17,755 nt of DNA from Candidatus Colimonas fimequi (GCA_018065295.1 JAGHTQ010000026.1:1-17755); one strand, 5' to 3'. Positions 1 through 6,742 are shown, numbered from the stretch's first letter. Notes: generated by a model not told the origin, from the letters alone. Program-made: numbers and translations.

Positions 1-1656
1 ATCGCTTGTGAGCGTTGCAGTTTCTGGTGCCAGCTGTGTGCATGCCGCGTCTAAATACCAGCCTGCGAATGTGTAGCCAGTTCTTGTTGGAACTGGTGAA
101 AGTCTGCTGTACTGGCAATCCTCACTATGTTTGTGTTCAGTCTTACCGCAGTTGAGCGTCCAAACTCTAGAGTTTCCAGAGTTAACTGCCTTATAGCAAC
201 CGTTTGTTGCACCATTATTAACATTTGTTTTTGTTGGTGTTCCACTTGGCTTAGCTGTATGTGTATGTTCTGAAAGATTACACGTCTTTTCATCCTTCTT
301 ATAAAGCTGAACCTCTGCGCCATATCCACCCTTGATTGCTGGGATATATGATCCACCGTTAGTGTTGTAAACTACTCTGTATGAGTTACGGATGTACTTC
401 AGTTCAACTACTGTGCTGCCGTCAGCTGCAACAACCTGTTCATCGATGTCGTCTTCTGTAGGTGCGATGAAGCCTTCAACTTCAACAACGCTAGCTTCTG
501 AGTTAGTCATATGACCAACTTCACCCTGAACAGTTACTGCTGGATATGCAGCATCTTCTTCATAGCCTTCACCGTCCATTGTCTGGAACAGATACTTGAC
601 TGTGAAGTCTGCTGGCTGTGATGAGTAGATGATATCTACTGTATATTCTCTTTCTGAATTGATTTCGTTTTCTGGGATTGTTGCATGAATAGTGTTTCCA
701 CTAAATGAGAAGTGACCGTCAGCATCGCCTGACAGTGCTGGTGTCATTCCATCTTCTGATGGAACTCCATCGTATGAGAATGAATACTTGCCATCTTCTA
801 ATTCAACGTCTGTTGAATAAGAATCACTGATAGCAACCTTCTCTGTAGTAAGGAATCTAACAGTTACTGAGATTGTATCCTGTTCTTCCTCTTCTTCTGG
901 AGCTGATGCTTCAATAATATATACAGAGAATTCGTCTGACTTGAAAGTACCACCTGATGATGTTGCATTGCTAGTCATGAGTTCAACGTTACCGCTGTCT
1001 TCAACATGATAGATATTAAAATCAGAGCCCTCTACATTAGCGCCCTTAAGTGTTACCTTAACATTCTTTTCTGGTTCGATTTCTTTGCCTTCATAATGGA
1101 AAGAAATATCGACACCTTTCGCATCTACAGCGTCTGGTACTTCGCCCTGGATCATTGAGAGTGCTCTGTCCTTGCCGACAGCAGATACACTCATTGTTGT
1201 TCCTTCTGGAAGTGCGCCTTCTGGAGCAGATACGCTTACATGAATACCGTTTGATGCAGTCTTGCTGAATGTAGCTGCAGGCATCAGAACAGTTTCTTCT
1301 TCCTCTATTACCTCTTCCTCAACTGCAGCTTCTTCTTCAGCAGCTTCCTCGCCTGATACTTCTGCTGCATTGTCTTCCTTATCAGCATGCTGCGGCTGGG
1401 AGTCTGCCTTATCGTTTTCGTCAAGAGAGATTTCCTGCTTCTCCTGAACCTGTGGCTGCTCCTGAGGTTTTTCCTGTGGCTTCTCAGCCTTTTCCTGCTT
1501 CTCAGGCTTAGCTTCCTGAGCTACGTGAGTTTCCTGTGTATAGGCTTCTTCGTCATCGCTTGCACGCAAAGTATTCCCCGCAGTCCATGAGAGCGTGGTT
1601 ATTACCAGTGCGATTGCTAACGCAAGCGCTATACCTCTTCTAAATTTCGTCTTCAT
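1..1656 (-). CDS. Large secreted adhesin-like surface protein with Listeria-Bacteroides-type repeat (3' end beyond the left edge)
   Basis: The frame is open from the ATG at 1656 to base 1, giving 552 residues and no stop, so the C-terminus lies outside the window. An AAGGTG ribosome binding site sits 6 bases before the ATG. Residues 1-32 form a signal peptide (basic MKTKFRR, hydrophobic core, likely cleavage after LRA). Residues 36-122 are Glu/Gln/Lys/Pro-rich low complexity. A conserved beta-domain starts near 128 with the SAPEGALPEGTTM motif common in Firmicutes surface proteins. Residues 350-423 resemble MucBP-type repeats (FTVKYLFQ... to ELKYIRNSY). Residues 425-543 form an InlB/Flg_new-type repeat (VVYNTNGGSY ... 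TGYTFAGWYLD) split by a Cys/His-rich insertion. Inferred role: wall-attached adhesin; the anchor (for example LPXTG) would be in the missing part. It is transcribed divergently from the sigma-factor operon. Family type is well supported; ligand unknown. Confidence 0.85.
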   Translation of the reverse strand, partial: MKTKFRRGIALALAIALVITTLSWTAGNTLRASDDEEAYTQETHVAQEAKPEKQEKAEKPQEKPQEQPQVQEKQEISLDENDKADSQPQHADKEDNAAEVSGEEAAEEEAAVEEEVIEEEETVLMPAATFSKTASNGIHVSVSAPEGALPEGTTMSVSAVGKDRALSMIQGEVPDAVDAKGVDISFHYEGKEIEPEKNVKVTLKGANVEGSDFNIYHVEDSGNVELMTSNATSSGGTFKSDEFSVYIIEASAPEEEEEQDTISVTVRFLTTEKVAISDSYSTDVELEDGKYSFSYDGVPSEDGMTPALSGDADGHFSFSGNTIHATIPENEINSEREYTVDIIYSSQPADFTVKYLFQTMDGEGYEEDAAYPAVTVQGEVGHMTNSEASVVEVEGFIAPTEDDIDEQVVAADGSTVVELKYIRNSYRVVYNTNGGSYIPAIKGGYGAEVQLYKKDEKTCNLSEHTHTAKPSGTPTKTNVNNGATNGCYKAVNSGNSRVWTLNCGKTEHKHSEDCQYSRLSPVPTRTGYTFAGWYLDAACTQLAPETATLTSD

Positions 1657-1718
1657 ACCGTTCACCTTTACAATCCCTGTTTTACTTATCAGAAAGTTCA
1701 ATCCTATGAAATTTCCGA

Positions 1719-1737
1719 GGTTACATTATGGTTACAT
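1719..1737 (+). repeat. Left arm of perfect 19-bp inverted repeat (operator-like)
   Basis: The arm reads GGTTACATTATGGTTACAT, which is two GGTTACAT units with an 11-bp period (one helical turn). Its exact reverse complement is at 1823-1841. The arm lies roughly +4 to +22 relative to the predicted adhesin start site, where a bound protein would block transcription. Tandem 7-8-bp units at 11-bp period are typical of OmpR/PhoB-type response-regulator sites. The units read as TGTAAC on the other strand, which also resembles the -35 of some ECF sigma factors. Confidence 0.7.
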
Positions 1738-1747
1738 ACTTTTATTA

Positions 1748-1756
1748 ATTATACCA
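1748..1756 (-). promoter_or_regulatory. Probable promoter (extended -10) of the adhesin gene
   Basis: On the minus strand this reads TGGTATAAT, a perfect -10 with the TGn extension. The only -35-like hexamer nearby, TTGAAA at 1775-1780, is 21 bases upstream, which is too far for a standard sigma-A promoter. The extended -10, or an activator, may therefore compensate. Transcription would start near 1741, leaving a leader of about 85 nt that begins just before one arm of the inverted repeat (1719-1737). Confidence 0.5.
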
Positions 1757-1822
1757 TCGAGTAAAAAAGTTATTTTTCAAATGGTTACAAAAAACTGGCT
1801 TTTTGACTCAAAGTCATTTACA

Positions 1823-1841
1823 ATGTAACCATAATGTAACC
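1823..1841 (+). repeat. Right arm of perfect 19-bp inverted repeat (operator-like)
   Basis: ATGTAACCATAATGTAACC is the exact reverse complement of 1719-1737. It lies about 14 bases upstream of a TATAGT -10 candidate (1856-1861), so it covers the -35 region of the GGDEF/sigma operon, a typical activator position. A fifth, single GGTTACA copy lies at 1783-1789, close to the centre of symmetry (1780). Confidence 0.7.
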
Positions 1842-1855
1842 ATTGGTAATCTACA

Positions 1856-1861
1856 TATAGT
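1856..1861 (+). promoter_or_regulatory. Candidate -10 element for the GGDEF/sigma/anti-sigma operon
   Basis: TATAGT lies 26 bases before the GGAGG/ATG start region, giving a leader of about 20 nt. The -35 position is occupied by the TGTAACC direct repeats instead of a TTGACA-like hexamer. A second possibility is TACAAT at 1819-1824, with no good -35. The call is tentative. Confidence 0.35.
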
Positions 1862-1886
1862 GCTTACAGCAAATGGAGGCCCTAAA

Positions 1887-2573
1887 ATGCGAAAAATAGA
1901 TAAACTCAAAACCGTACAGCTAATAGTTTTCATACTGCTCACGGCAGTATGTGCACTGGTTGTATTCAGTAACAAGACACTTTTTCACACCATTGCTCTC
2001 GACGGCAATGTGCGTCTCATGTGCATATTCCTGTGGGCATCACTTGCCCTTTCATTCCTTTTCATATTCCTTGATCTGAGCATGTATAGCTCAATCAAGA
2101 GGGAATATCGTGAACTTGACTACGCAGTTCACACTGATGCAACATCAGGAATCGCTAACAGATATTCAAGTGATGTTATCATCGAGAAGTATCTGGATAA
2201 GCCACTGCCAGCTCACGTTGGTGCAGTAATGATCGAGCTTTCAAACATTAAGGAAATTAACGATCAGTATGGTCACATTCAGGGCAATAACGCCATTCGC
2301 GTATTCGGAACAATTCTGAAGATGACATCTGTAGACCTTTGCTTCGTGGCTCGAAACGGCGGTAACCGATTCCTTGCAATCTTTGAAGAAGGAAGCGAAG
2401 AGAAGATTAACGAATTTATCAGTAGATTTGAAACAAAAGTTAACGAAGGAAATAGCATTCCAGGCAAGATGAAACTGGAATATAGATATGGCGTTGCCTT
2501 CAATGAAGGCGATAGCGTTAAGTCAATTACAGAGTTAATTTCACTGTCATTTAACCGCATGATTAATTCATAG
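1887..2573 (+). CDS. Two-TM membrane protein with degenerate GGDEF domain
   Basis: The ATG at 1887 is chosen because GGAGG (1875-1879) lies 7 bases upstream; the frame is open back to an ATG at 1803, but that start has no ribosome binding site and would run through the operator. The product has 228 residues: TM segments at about 9-28 and 42-63, then a cytoplasmic GGDEF-fold domain at 82-228. Recognisable GGDEF family motifs are DATSGIANR (84-92) and IKEINDQYGH (121-130). The signature itself is GGNRF (158-162) instead of GGDEF and there is no RxxD inhibitory site before it, so diguanylate cyclase activity is unlikely. It is probably a regulatory or scaffold pseudo-enzyme. It is first in an operon, 12 bp before the sigma-factor gene, which suggests a role in signal input to that sigma factor (inference). 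Confidence 0.8.
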   Translation: MRKIDKLKTVQLIVFILLTAVCALVVFSNKTLFHTIALDGNVRLMCIFLWASLALSFLFIFLDLSMYSSIKREYRELDYAVHTDATSGIANRYSSDVIIEKYLDKPLPAHVGAVMIELSNIKEINDQYGHIQGNNAIRVFGTILKMTSVDLCFVARNGGNRFLAIFEEGSEEKINEFISRFETKVNEGNSIPGKMKLEYRYGVAFNEGDSVKSITELISLSFNRMINS

Positions 2574-2585
2574 AGGAGAACGAGT

Positions 2586-3119
2586 ATGGCAACCTTGGAT
2601 TACAACTACATAGAATCCCTGGTGAATATGGCACAGCGTAAGGATAGTAATGCTTTCGCTGAGCTTTATGCTGCAACTTATCAGATGCAGTATGCGTATT
2701 CCTGCCACTATCTTGGTGATCCAGTTAAGGCTCAGTATGCAGTACAGGAAACGTATATTAAGGCTCTTCGCGGTATTACGACACTGCGCGATTCCAAGTT
2801 ATTCGTTCCATGGCTTAACCAGCTTAACTTCAAGGTGTGCTTCACTCTCATTAATGAACACAATCCTGAGAAGAACGGCATTGAAGTTGAACGCGAACCT
2901 ATCGTAATCGACGGTCGCCAGTTCAGAATTGGACAGGTGCTTGCACTTCCGTTTACAGAAGCACAGTCCATTATTTTGCATTACTATAATGGAATGAATG
3001 ACAAAGAGATTGCTAGGCTTATGGATATAAGCCGCGGCAGCGCAAGACGCGCCATTCGAAATGGTACTGGCAGACTCGCCGCGCTCATGGGCGAAGGAGG
3101 TGACGACGATGGCAAATAG
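2586..3119 (+). CDS. ECF-like sigma-70 family RNA polymerase sigma factor
   Basis: Start ATG at 2586 with GAGGAG 7 bases upstream; 177 residues, the usual ECF length. Region 2 is at about 20-88 (DSNAFAELYAATY ... DPVKAQYAVQETYIKAL, then LRDSKLFVPWLNQL), matching the ECF core-binding and -10-recognition helices. Region 4 is at about 117-168 (LALPFTEAQSIILHYYNGMNDKEIARLM, then an ISRGSARRAIRNG recognition helix). There is no region 1 or 3. It would direct RNA polymerase to a small regulon in response to an envelope signal. The next gene overlaps it by 11 bp and encodes a membrane protein with the expected anti-sigma layout, which implies coupled translation. Promoters in this window that it recognises were not firmly identified; TGTAAC units near 1719-1841 are candidates. 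Confidence 0.88.
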   Translation: MATLDYNYIESLVNMAQRKDSNAFAELYAATYQMQYAYSCHYLGDPVKAQYAVQETYIKALRGITTLRDSKLFVPWLNQLNFKVCFTLINEHNPEKNGIEVEREPIVIDGRQFRIGQVLALPFTEAQSIILHYYNGMNDKEIARLMDISRGSARRAIRNGTGRLAALMGEGGDDDGK

Positions 3120-3831
3120 ATTTACGTCAAAATCACCAACACTAACCGTGCAGCAGGCAGACCAGATGCTTTCGAACATCTTCGACATCTGCAATGTTCC
3201 GCCAAACACAGTGCCACTTGAAACTTTGGAATCATACAGCAACTACCGCGCAGAACGCTTCACGTTCAAAAGATTCCTCATCGGCATCATCATCGCCATA
3301 TTCCTTCTGATACCATTCCTGTTCATAACACCATCTATGACAGTAGAGAATGTGTCAGCTCCAGGTGATGCTCCCAAGTATCAGGTAACGGTTAACTCCA
3401 TGCTCCCAGTGACTAGCGTCACTGCTACAATTGACGACAGTAATGTTCCTGTATTTGAGACAGGCGATAACGTATATACAATTGAGCCTGCTTCCAGTGG
3501 CAATCTGGTGATTACCGCAAACTCCGTAAACAAGCAATACTACCAGCTTCAGGTTGACGTTTTCGCTGACAGACACGACAAAGAAGCTCCGAAGCTTATT
3601 CGTAATGAAGTGTCTGACGGTCAGGTGTATATGTACCTTAGCGATAATGAGTCGGGAATTGACTATTCATCGGCATATGGTTTATATAACAACGGCGATA
3701 GAGTTGATCCGGTGACCTTTAACAGTAGCGAAAACTATCTGGTATTTGACTATCCTAAGGAAGACCTGAACATCTACATCAGCGATAAGGATGGCAACGT
3801 GCTCCAGCTGGTTGTGACAGTTAATAAATAA
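3109..3831 (+). CDS. Single-pass membrane protein with extracellular Ig-like domain, probable anti-sigma factor/sensor
   Basis: The ATG at 3109 has AAGGAGG 8 bases upstream and lies inside the end of the sigma gene; a longer in-frame opening to 3061 has no ribosome binding site. The product has 240 residues: a cytoplasmic segment 1-54, one TM at 55-74 (FKRFLIGIIIAIFLLIPFLF), and an extracytoplasmic part. Residues about 158-240 have the pattern of bacterial Ig-like domains (DKEAPKLI ... LSDNESGID ... YISDKDGN ... VTV). The size, topology and translational coupling to an ECF sigma gene fit an anti-sigma factor. The classical zinc anti-sigma motif (HxxxCxxC) is absent from the N-terminal segment, so it would belong to a different class. 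An alternative is a cargo or target of the sigma factor. Confidence 0.75.
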   Translation: MANRFTSKSPTLTVQQADQMLSNIFDICNVPPNTVPLETLESYSNYRAERFTFKRFLIGIIIAIFLLIPFLFITPSMTVENVSAPGDAPKYQVTVNSMLPVTSVTATIDDSNVPVFETGDNVYTIEPASSGNLVITANSVNKQYYQLQVDVFADRHDKEAPKLIRNEVSDGQVYMYLSDNESGIDYSSAYGLYNNGDRVDPVTFNSSENYLVFDYPKEDLNIYISDKDGNVLQLVVTVNK

Positions 3832-3846
3832 TTATCAGCTTCATAA

Positions 3847-3891
3847 GAACACAAAAAAGGGATACTAAACAGTATCCCTTTTATCGTGTTC
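3847..3891. terminator. Bidirectional intrinsic terminator between convergent genes
   Basis: A perfect 12-bp stem, AAAAGGGATACT (3855-3866) and AGTATCCCTTTT (3871-3882), encloses an AAAC loop. The stem's own ends give a T-run in both directions. An outer pair, GAACAC (3847-3852) with GTGTTC (3886-3891), extends it. It lies between the plus-strand anti-sigma gene and the end of the minus-strand gene at 3923, so it can stop both. Confidence 0.9.
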
Positions 3892-3922
3892 TTATTCGTC
3901 TTTTGCTGTTAAGTTTAGCGTA

Positions 3923-5137
3923 TTAACGCATTGTGCCACCAAGTGCCTTAGCAGCCTTGTTGCTGATTGGTGAGTAAGTTCCGATTGGAATTGGAACTTC
4001 GCCGCCGCTTGCTGTTATAACCTTGATTGTGCCGTCATCGTTGTACTTATACTCAACGTTAATTGTGTAACTGTCGTCGTACAGCTTAACCTTGTAACTG
4101 ATGTTCTCTTCATCAAGTGATGCTACCTTACCTGAAGGACATTCACATCCAGGCTCCATGTAATAATCTACGCCCTTGTATGTGATTGCTGGTGCTCCGC
4201 TTGTATCGATGATATCTGAGAATGCTCCGCCTTCACATGCATACATAAATGATATTGGAAGGTCAACTCCTGTGCCTGGTTTAGCGATAAGCAGACATGT
4301 GACAATCAGTTCGTCTCCATCAACTTCAACGCATCTATACCACTGTGGAATGTTAGCCTCTGGCTTCTTCTCATCCATGTCGCCAACAGTATATACATAA
4401 GTGCCGTTTGTTACGTTAATTCCTGTTTCTTCAGCAATTACTTCATCGTAATCAGCAGTAATATTTACTGTATCTCCTGTCTTAAGGCCTTCTGTCTTAT
4501 CTGCCTTGTATTCAACATTCTCGAAGAAAACTCTAACCTGAGCCTTGTATTCATCGTCTTCAATCTGACCAATGATTTCGCTAACCTTGTCCTGATCTAC
4601 TGTAAGATCGCCCAGAACGCCTTCGCCTTCGAATCCTGTTACCTTAGGCTCTGACAGTGTCTGCGCCAGGTCAACGTCCAGTGTATTCGTGCTCTCATCA
4701 TCAGGGAGAATAGGTTCATCTCCTGATGACATAAGGAACCACGCTGCCCCTCCGCATGTTAACAGAAGAACCAGAATGATTACTGCGATAACAATACCCT
4801 TCTTACCCTTCTTTTTCTTGCCAGGACCGCGTCTGCCGCCGCCTGCTCCTCCATTGTACTCATAATCGTCTTCGTCATCATCATATTCGATGTTCTCGAA
4901 ATTATTATTTGTCTGATGCCAGTTGTCATCAGCTGGAATAGTTCCTCCCTGGTCCCATTCATCTCTAGGCTGTGAGTAGCCTGTTTCTCTCCATGCTCTT
5001 GAGCTCTGTCCTGGTGGCATCTCATCAAGAAAAGCCAGTTCATCAACCTCATGAGCCATGGCATCCTTATAAAGGTTGTCATAGTTATCAGGGAATTCGC
5101 TTCTTCCGATTACTTTTGTTGTTCTATCGTCGCTCAT
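3923..5137 (-). CDS. Single-pass membrane protein with acidic cytoplasmic tail and extracytoplasmic domain shared with its neighbour
   Basis: ATG at 5137 with GAGGAA upstream; 404 residues. Residues 1-100 are hydrophilic, acidic and rich in Asn/Asp/Tyr, with no recognised domain. A Gly-rich and then Lys-rich stretch (95-113, GAGGGRRGPGKKKKGKKG) acts as a positive-inside stop before a TM at 114-136. Outside the membrane, residues about 154-253 match residues 258-357 of the next upstream gene's product (shared VDLA, EP, VD-KV, FF, ADK, GD, ITA-Y, TN, TVG). The rest (260-404) contains Cys pairs (CLL at 281, C301, and CEC at 331-333), possibly disulphides. No enzyme motif was seen. It has its own promoter and is isolated by terminators on both sides. 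Possible role: envelope sensing or wall-associated scaffold; function unknown. Confidence 0.8.
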   Translation of the reverse strand: MSDDRTTKVIGRSEFPDNYDNLYKDAMAHEVDELAFLDEMPPGQSSRAWRETGYSQPRDEWDQGGTIPADDNWHQTNNNFENIEYDDDEDDYEYNGGAGGGRRGPGKKKKGKKGIVIAVIILVLLLTCGGAAWFLMSSGDEPILPDDESTNTLDVDLAQTLSEPKVTGFEGEGVLGDLTVDQDKVSEIIGQIEDDEYKAQVRVFFENVEYKADKTEGLKTGDTVNITADYDEVIAEETGINVTNGTYVYTVGDMDEKKPEANIPQWYRCVEVDGDELIVTCLLIAKPGTGVDLPISFMYACEGGAFSDIIDTSGAPAITYKGVDYYMEPGCECPSGKVASLDEENISYKVKLYDDSYTINVEYKYNDDGTIKVITASGGEVPIPIGTYSPISNKAAKALGGTMR

Positions 5138-5174
5138 ATTATTTCCTCTTATATGTAGTGTTCGCGTTTAAAAC

Positions 5175-5201
5175 ATTATACCACAACTAGTTAGCAAGTG
5201 T
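5175..5201 (-). promoter_or_regulatory. Promoter of the 404-residue membrane protein gene
   Basis: On the minus strand, TATAAT (5180-5175) is preceded by TGG (extended -10), with a TTCACA -35 (5 of 6 match to TTGACA) 18 bases further upstream. The predicted leader is about 30 nt and contains the GAGGAA ribosome binding site. The promoter lies just downstream of the terminator of the preceding gene, so this gene is probably monocistronic. Confidence 0.7.
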
Positions 5202-5211
5202 GAAATCACAA

Positions 5212-5247
5212 ATAAAAAGGAATCGATATAATCAATATCGATTCCTT
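5212..5247 (-). terminator. Intrinsic terminator of the zinc-ribbon membrane protein gene
   Basis: A 13-bp perfect stem, AAGGAATCGATAT (5217-5229) and ATATCGATTCCTT (5235-5247), has a 5-base loop. In the minus direction it is followed by TTTTTATT. It starts 7 bases after the stop codon at 5255 of the zinc-ribbon gene. Confidence 0.88.
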
Positions 5248-5254
5248 AAAGTTC

Positions 5255-6673
5255 TTATTTCTCGAAGAGGAGAACTAACATCTCTGGTTCTTCATAATAA
5301 TCATGTTCATCTTCTTCGTCAGTTGGCACAACGTAGTCCATTCTCAGTGTCGCACCATCGATGTAGAACGGATATGAAGTATCTGATGTCTTCAGTTCAT
5401 AGTTTCCACCATTCTTAATAATAACGTTACCCTTAATCTTCAGTTCCTTAATTGTAACGATACCAGTACCATCAGGCTGCATTTCGAATGTAGGTTCTGG
5501 ATTATAATCTCTTCCAAGTCTACGCATGCTTAATGTCCAGCCATTACGTTCTGCGCCTACCATTACCCATGTACCAATGAGGCTAGCATCCAGAACGTCC
5601 AGCTTACCAACAGTTACTGTCTTAACGTTATTTGTAATCTTAAGACCAGCATCTTCAGCACCCTTCTCACTGTATCTTGCAGTGATAGTAATTTCATCGC
5701 CTTCAGTGAGATTTGTCTCCTTATCAGCTGATAACACAACACCATTGAAGAAACTCTTTATAGCGAATCTCTCATCGATATCGTTAGTTGAACTCATGAA
5801 CTCGTCAACCTTCTGTTCATCAATAACTGCTTCAGTTACGATAATGCCGCTTCCATCAACACCGCCGTATTCAGGCTCAGTCATGAACTCAGCCAGGTCA
5901 ACCTTAGTAGTTGAGCTCATAGTGCTTACCACATTAAATGCAACTATAGCAACTACAACGATCAGAGCAGCAACGCCAAGCTTAATGAGAGTCTTCTTAG
6001 AAACCAGTGGCTTTCTCTCTGCTTCAACATACTGTGCTGCATTTATCTTAGCCATCTCTGCTTCAGCCTGTTCATAGTTGTAATCAAGGCCCAGTGCCAG
6101 AGTTGGTGAGCTTACTTCTGTACCGTTCTTCTCCTGATCTTCCTCAAGATCTTCGATAGTGAATGGCTCTTCAGTTTCTTCTTCTGCTTCTTCTGTATTT
6201 TCAGTTGCTTCCTCAGCAGGTTCTTCTACTTCTTCCGCAGGTTCTTCAGAAACTTCTTCAGCTGGTTCTTCTACAGTTTCCTCTATCTCTTCTGCAGGCT
6301 CTTCTTCAGCTGGTTCTTCCACTTCTTCTGGTTCCTCTGCAGGTTCTTCTCCAGTTTCCTCTGTTGCTTCGTCAGCAACCTCTTCTTCTGTTGTTTCTGG
6401 TTCTGTTTCAGTTTCTGCTTCTTCAGCCACTTCTGCCTCAGCTTCAACCTCAGGTTCTGCCTCTGCTTCAGTTTCAGCTTCTTCTGCCTCTTCCTCTGCA
6501 GGCTCTTCAGCCACTTCCTCTGCAGGCCCTTCAGCAGCTTCAGCTTCGATTTCTGTTTCTGCTACCTGTTCGATTGTCTCAGCATCTTCTACTTCTTCAA
6601 ATGCTGTTCCGCAGAATCCACAGAACTTATACTCTTCTGGTATTTCTCTACCACAATTAGCGCAAATTTTCAT
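5255..6673 (-). CDS. Zinc-ribbon, Glu-rich, single-pass membrane protein with lipocalin-like C-terminus
   Basis: ATG at 6673 with GGAGG 5-6 bases upstream; 472 residues. Order of parts: an N-terminal zinc ribbon (C4, C7, C18, C21; CANCGRE ... FCGFCG), an extremely acidic Glu/Ala/Pro/Thr region at 27-180 built from EEPAEE-like units, a TM at 229-251 preceded by KKTLIK, an extracytoplasmic domain at 258-357 homologous to that of the 404-residue neighbour, and a C-terminal domain at 364-472. The last begins LIGTWVMVGAE and ends LVLLFEK, with FEMQPDGTG inside: the pattern of small lipocalin-like domains of Clostridia proteins. The zinc ribbon-TM-exodomain layout recalls TcaA/YvbJ-like envelope-stress proteins, but homology to those is not claimed. 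Role unknown, probably a sensor or assembly scaffold linking cytoplasm and wall. Confidence 0.82.
   Translation of the reverse strand: MKICANCGREIPEEYKFCGFCGTAFEEVEDAETIEQVAETEIEAEAAEGPAEEVAEEPAEEEAEEAETEAEAEPEVEAEAEVAEEAETETEPETTEEEVADEATEETGEEPAEEPEEVEEPAEEEPAEEIEETVEEPAEEVSEEPAEEVEEPAEEATENTEEAEEETEEPFTIEDLEEDQEKNGTEVSSPTLALGLDYNYEQAEAEMAKINAAQYVEAERKPLVSKKTLIKLGVAALIVVVAIVAFNVVSTMSSTTKVDLAEFMTEPEYGGVDGSGIIVTEAVIDEQKVDEFMSSTNDIDERFAIKSFFNGVVLSADKETNLTEGDEITITARYSEKGAEDAGLKITNNVKTVTVGKLDVLDASLIGTWVMVGAERNGWTLSMRRLGRDYNPEPTFEMQPDGTGIVTIKELKIKGNVIIKNGGNYELKTSDTSYPFYIDGATLRMDYVVPTDEEDEHDYYEEPEMLVLLFEK
6134..6595 (-). repeat. Low-complexity Glu-rich coding repeat
   Basis: This covers residues 27-180 of the zinc-ribbon protein. 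The DNA is an irregular tandem array of GAA/GAG/GCA/CCT-type codons giving repeated EEPAEE, AEAE and TEE blocks. Such regions change length by slippage, so length variation between strains is expected. The opposite strand carries long Ser/Ala- or Leu-rich open frames that are artefacts of this composition. Confidence 0.8.
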
Positions 6674-6713
6674 TTATCCCTCCGTTATTTAAGGATTTTT
6701 TCAAACTAGTACT

Positions 6714-6742
6714 ACTATACCACTAAATGTCAAATATGCCCA
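6714..6742 (-). promoter_or_regulatory. Candidate promoter of the zinc-ribbon protein gene
   Basis: Minus-strand TATAGT (6719-6714) is preceded by TGG (extended -10). A weak -35, TGGGCA, lies 17 bases upstream. A good TTGACA is present but only 8 bases from the -10, so it cannot pair with it. The leader would be about 35 nt. The TGGTATA(A/G)T core is also seen upstream of the adhesin gene and the 404-residue protein gene. Confidence 0.45.

Noticed and set aside
51..356. Minus-strand frame of 101 residues inside the adhesin gene
   Set aside because: It is out of frame with the adhesin reading frame, which is continuous with a signal peptide and clear domains across this region.
1804..1816. 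Short palindrome TGACT-CAA-AGTCA
   Set aside because: Five-base arms are expected by chance, and the 19-bp repeats next to it are far stronger.
1803..1886. N-terminal extension of the GGDEF-like protein from the ATG at 1803
   Set aside because: No ribosome binding site precedes it, it would translate through the operator repeat, and GGAGG is correctly placed for the ATG at 1887.
6159..6692. Plus-strand open frame of 177 Ser/Ala-rich residues, and a Leu-rich one in another frame
   Set aside because: They lie wholly opposite the Glu-rich repeat of the zinc-ribbon gene and have no ribosome binding site; the composition is the complement of GAA/GAG/GCA codons.
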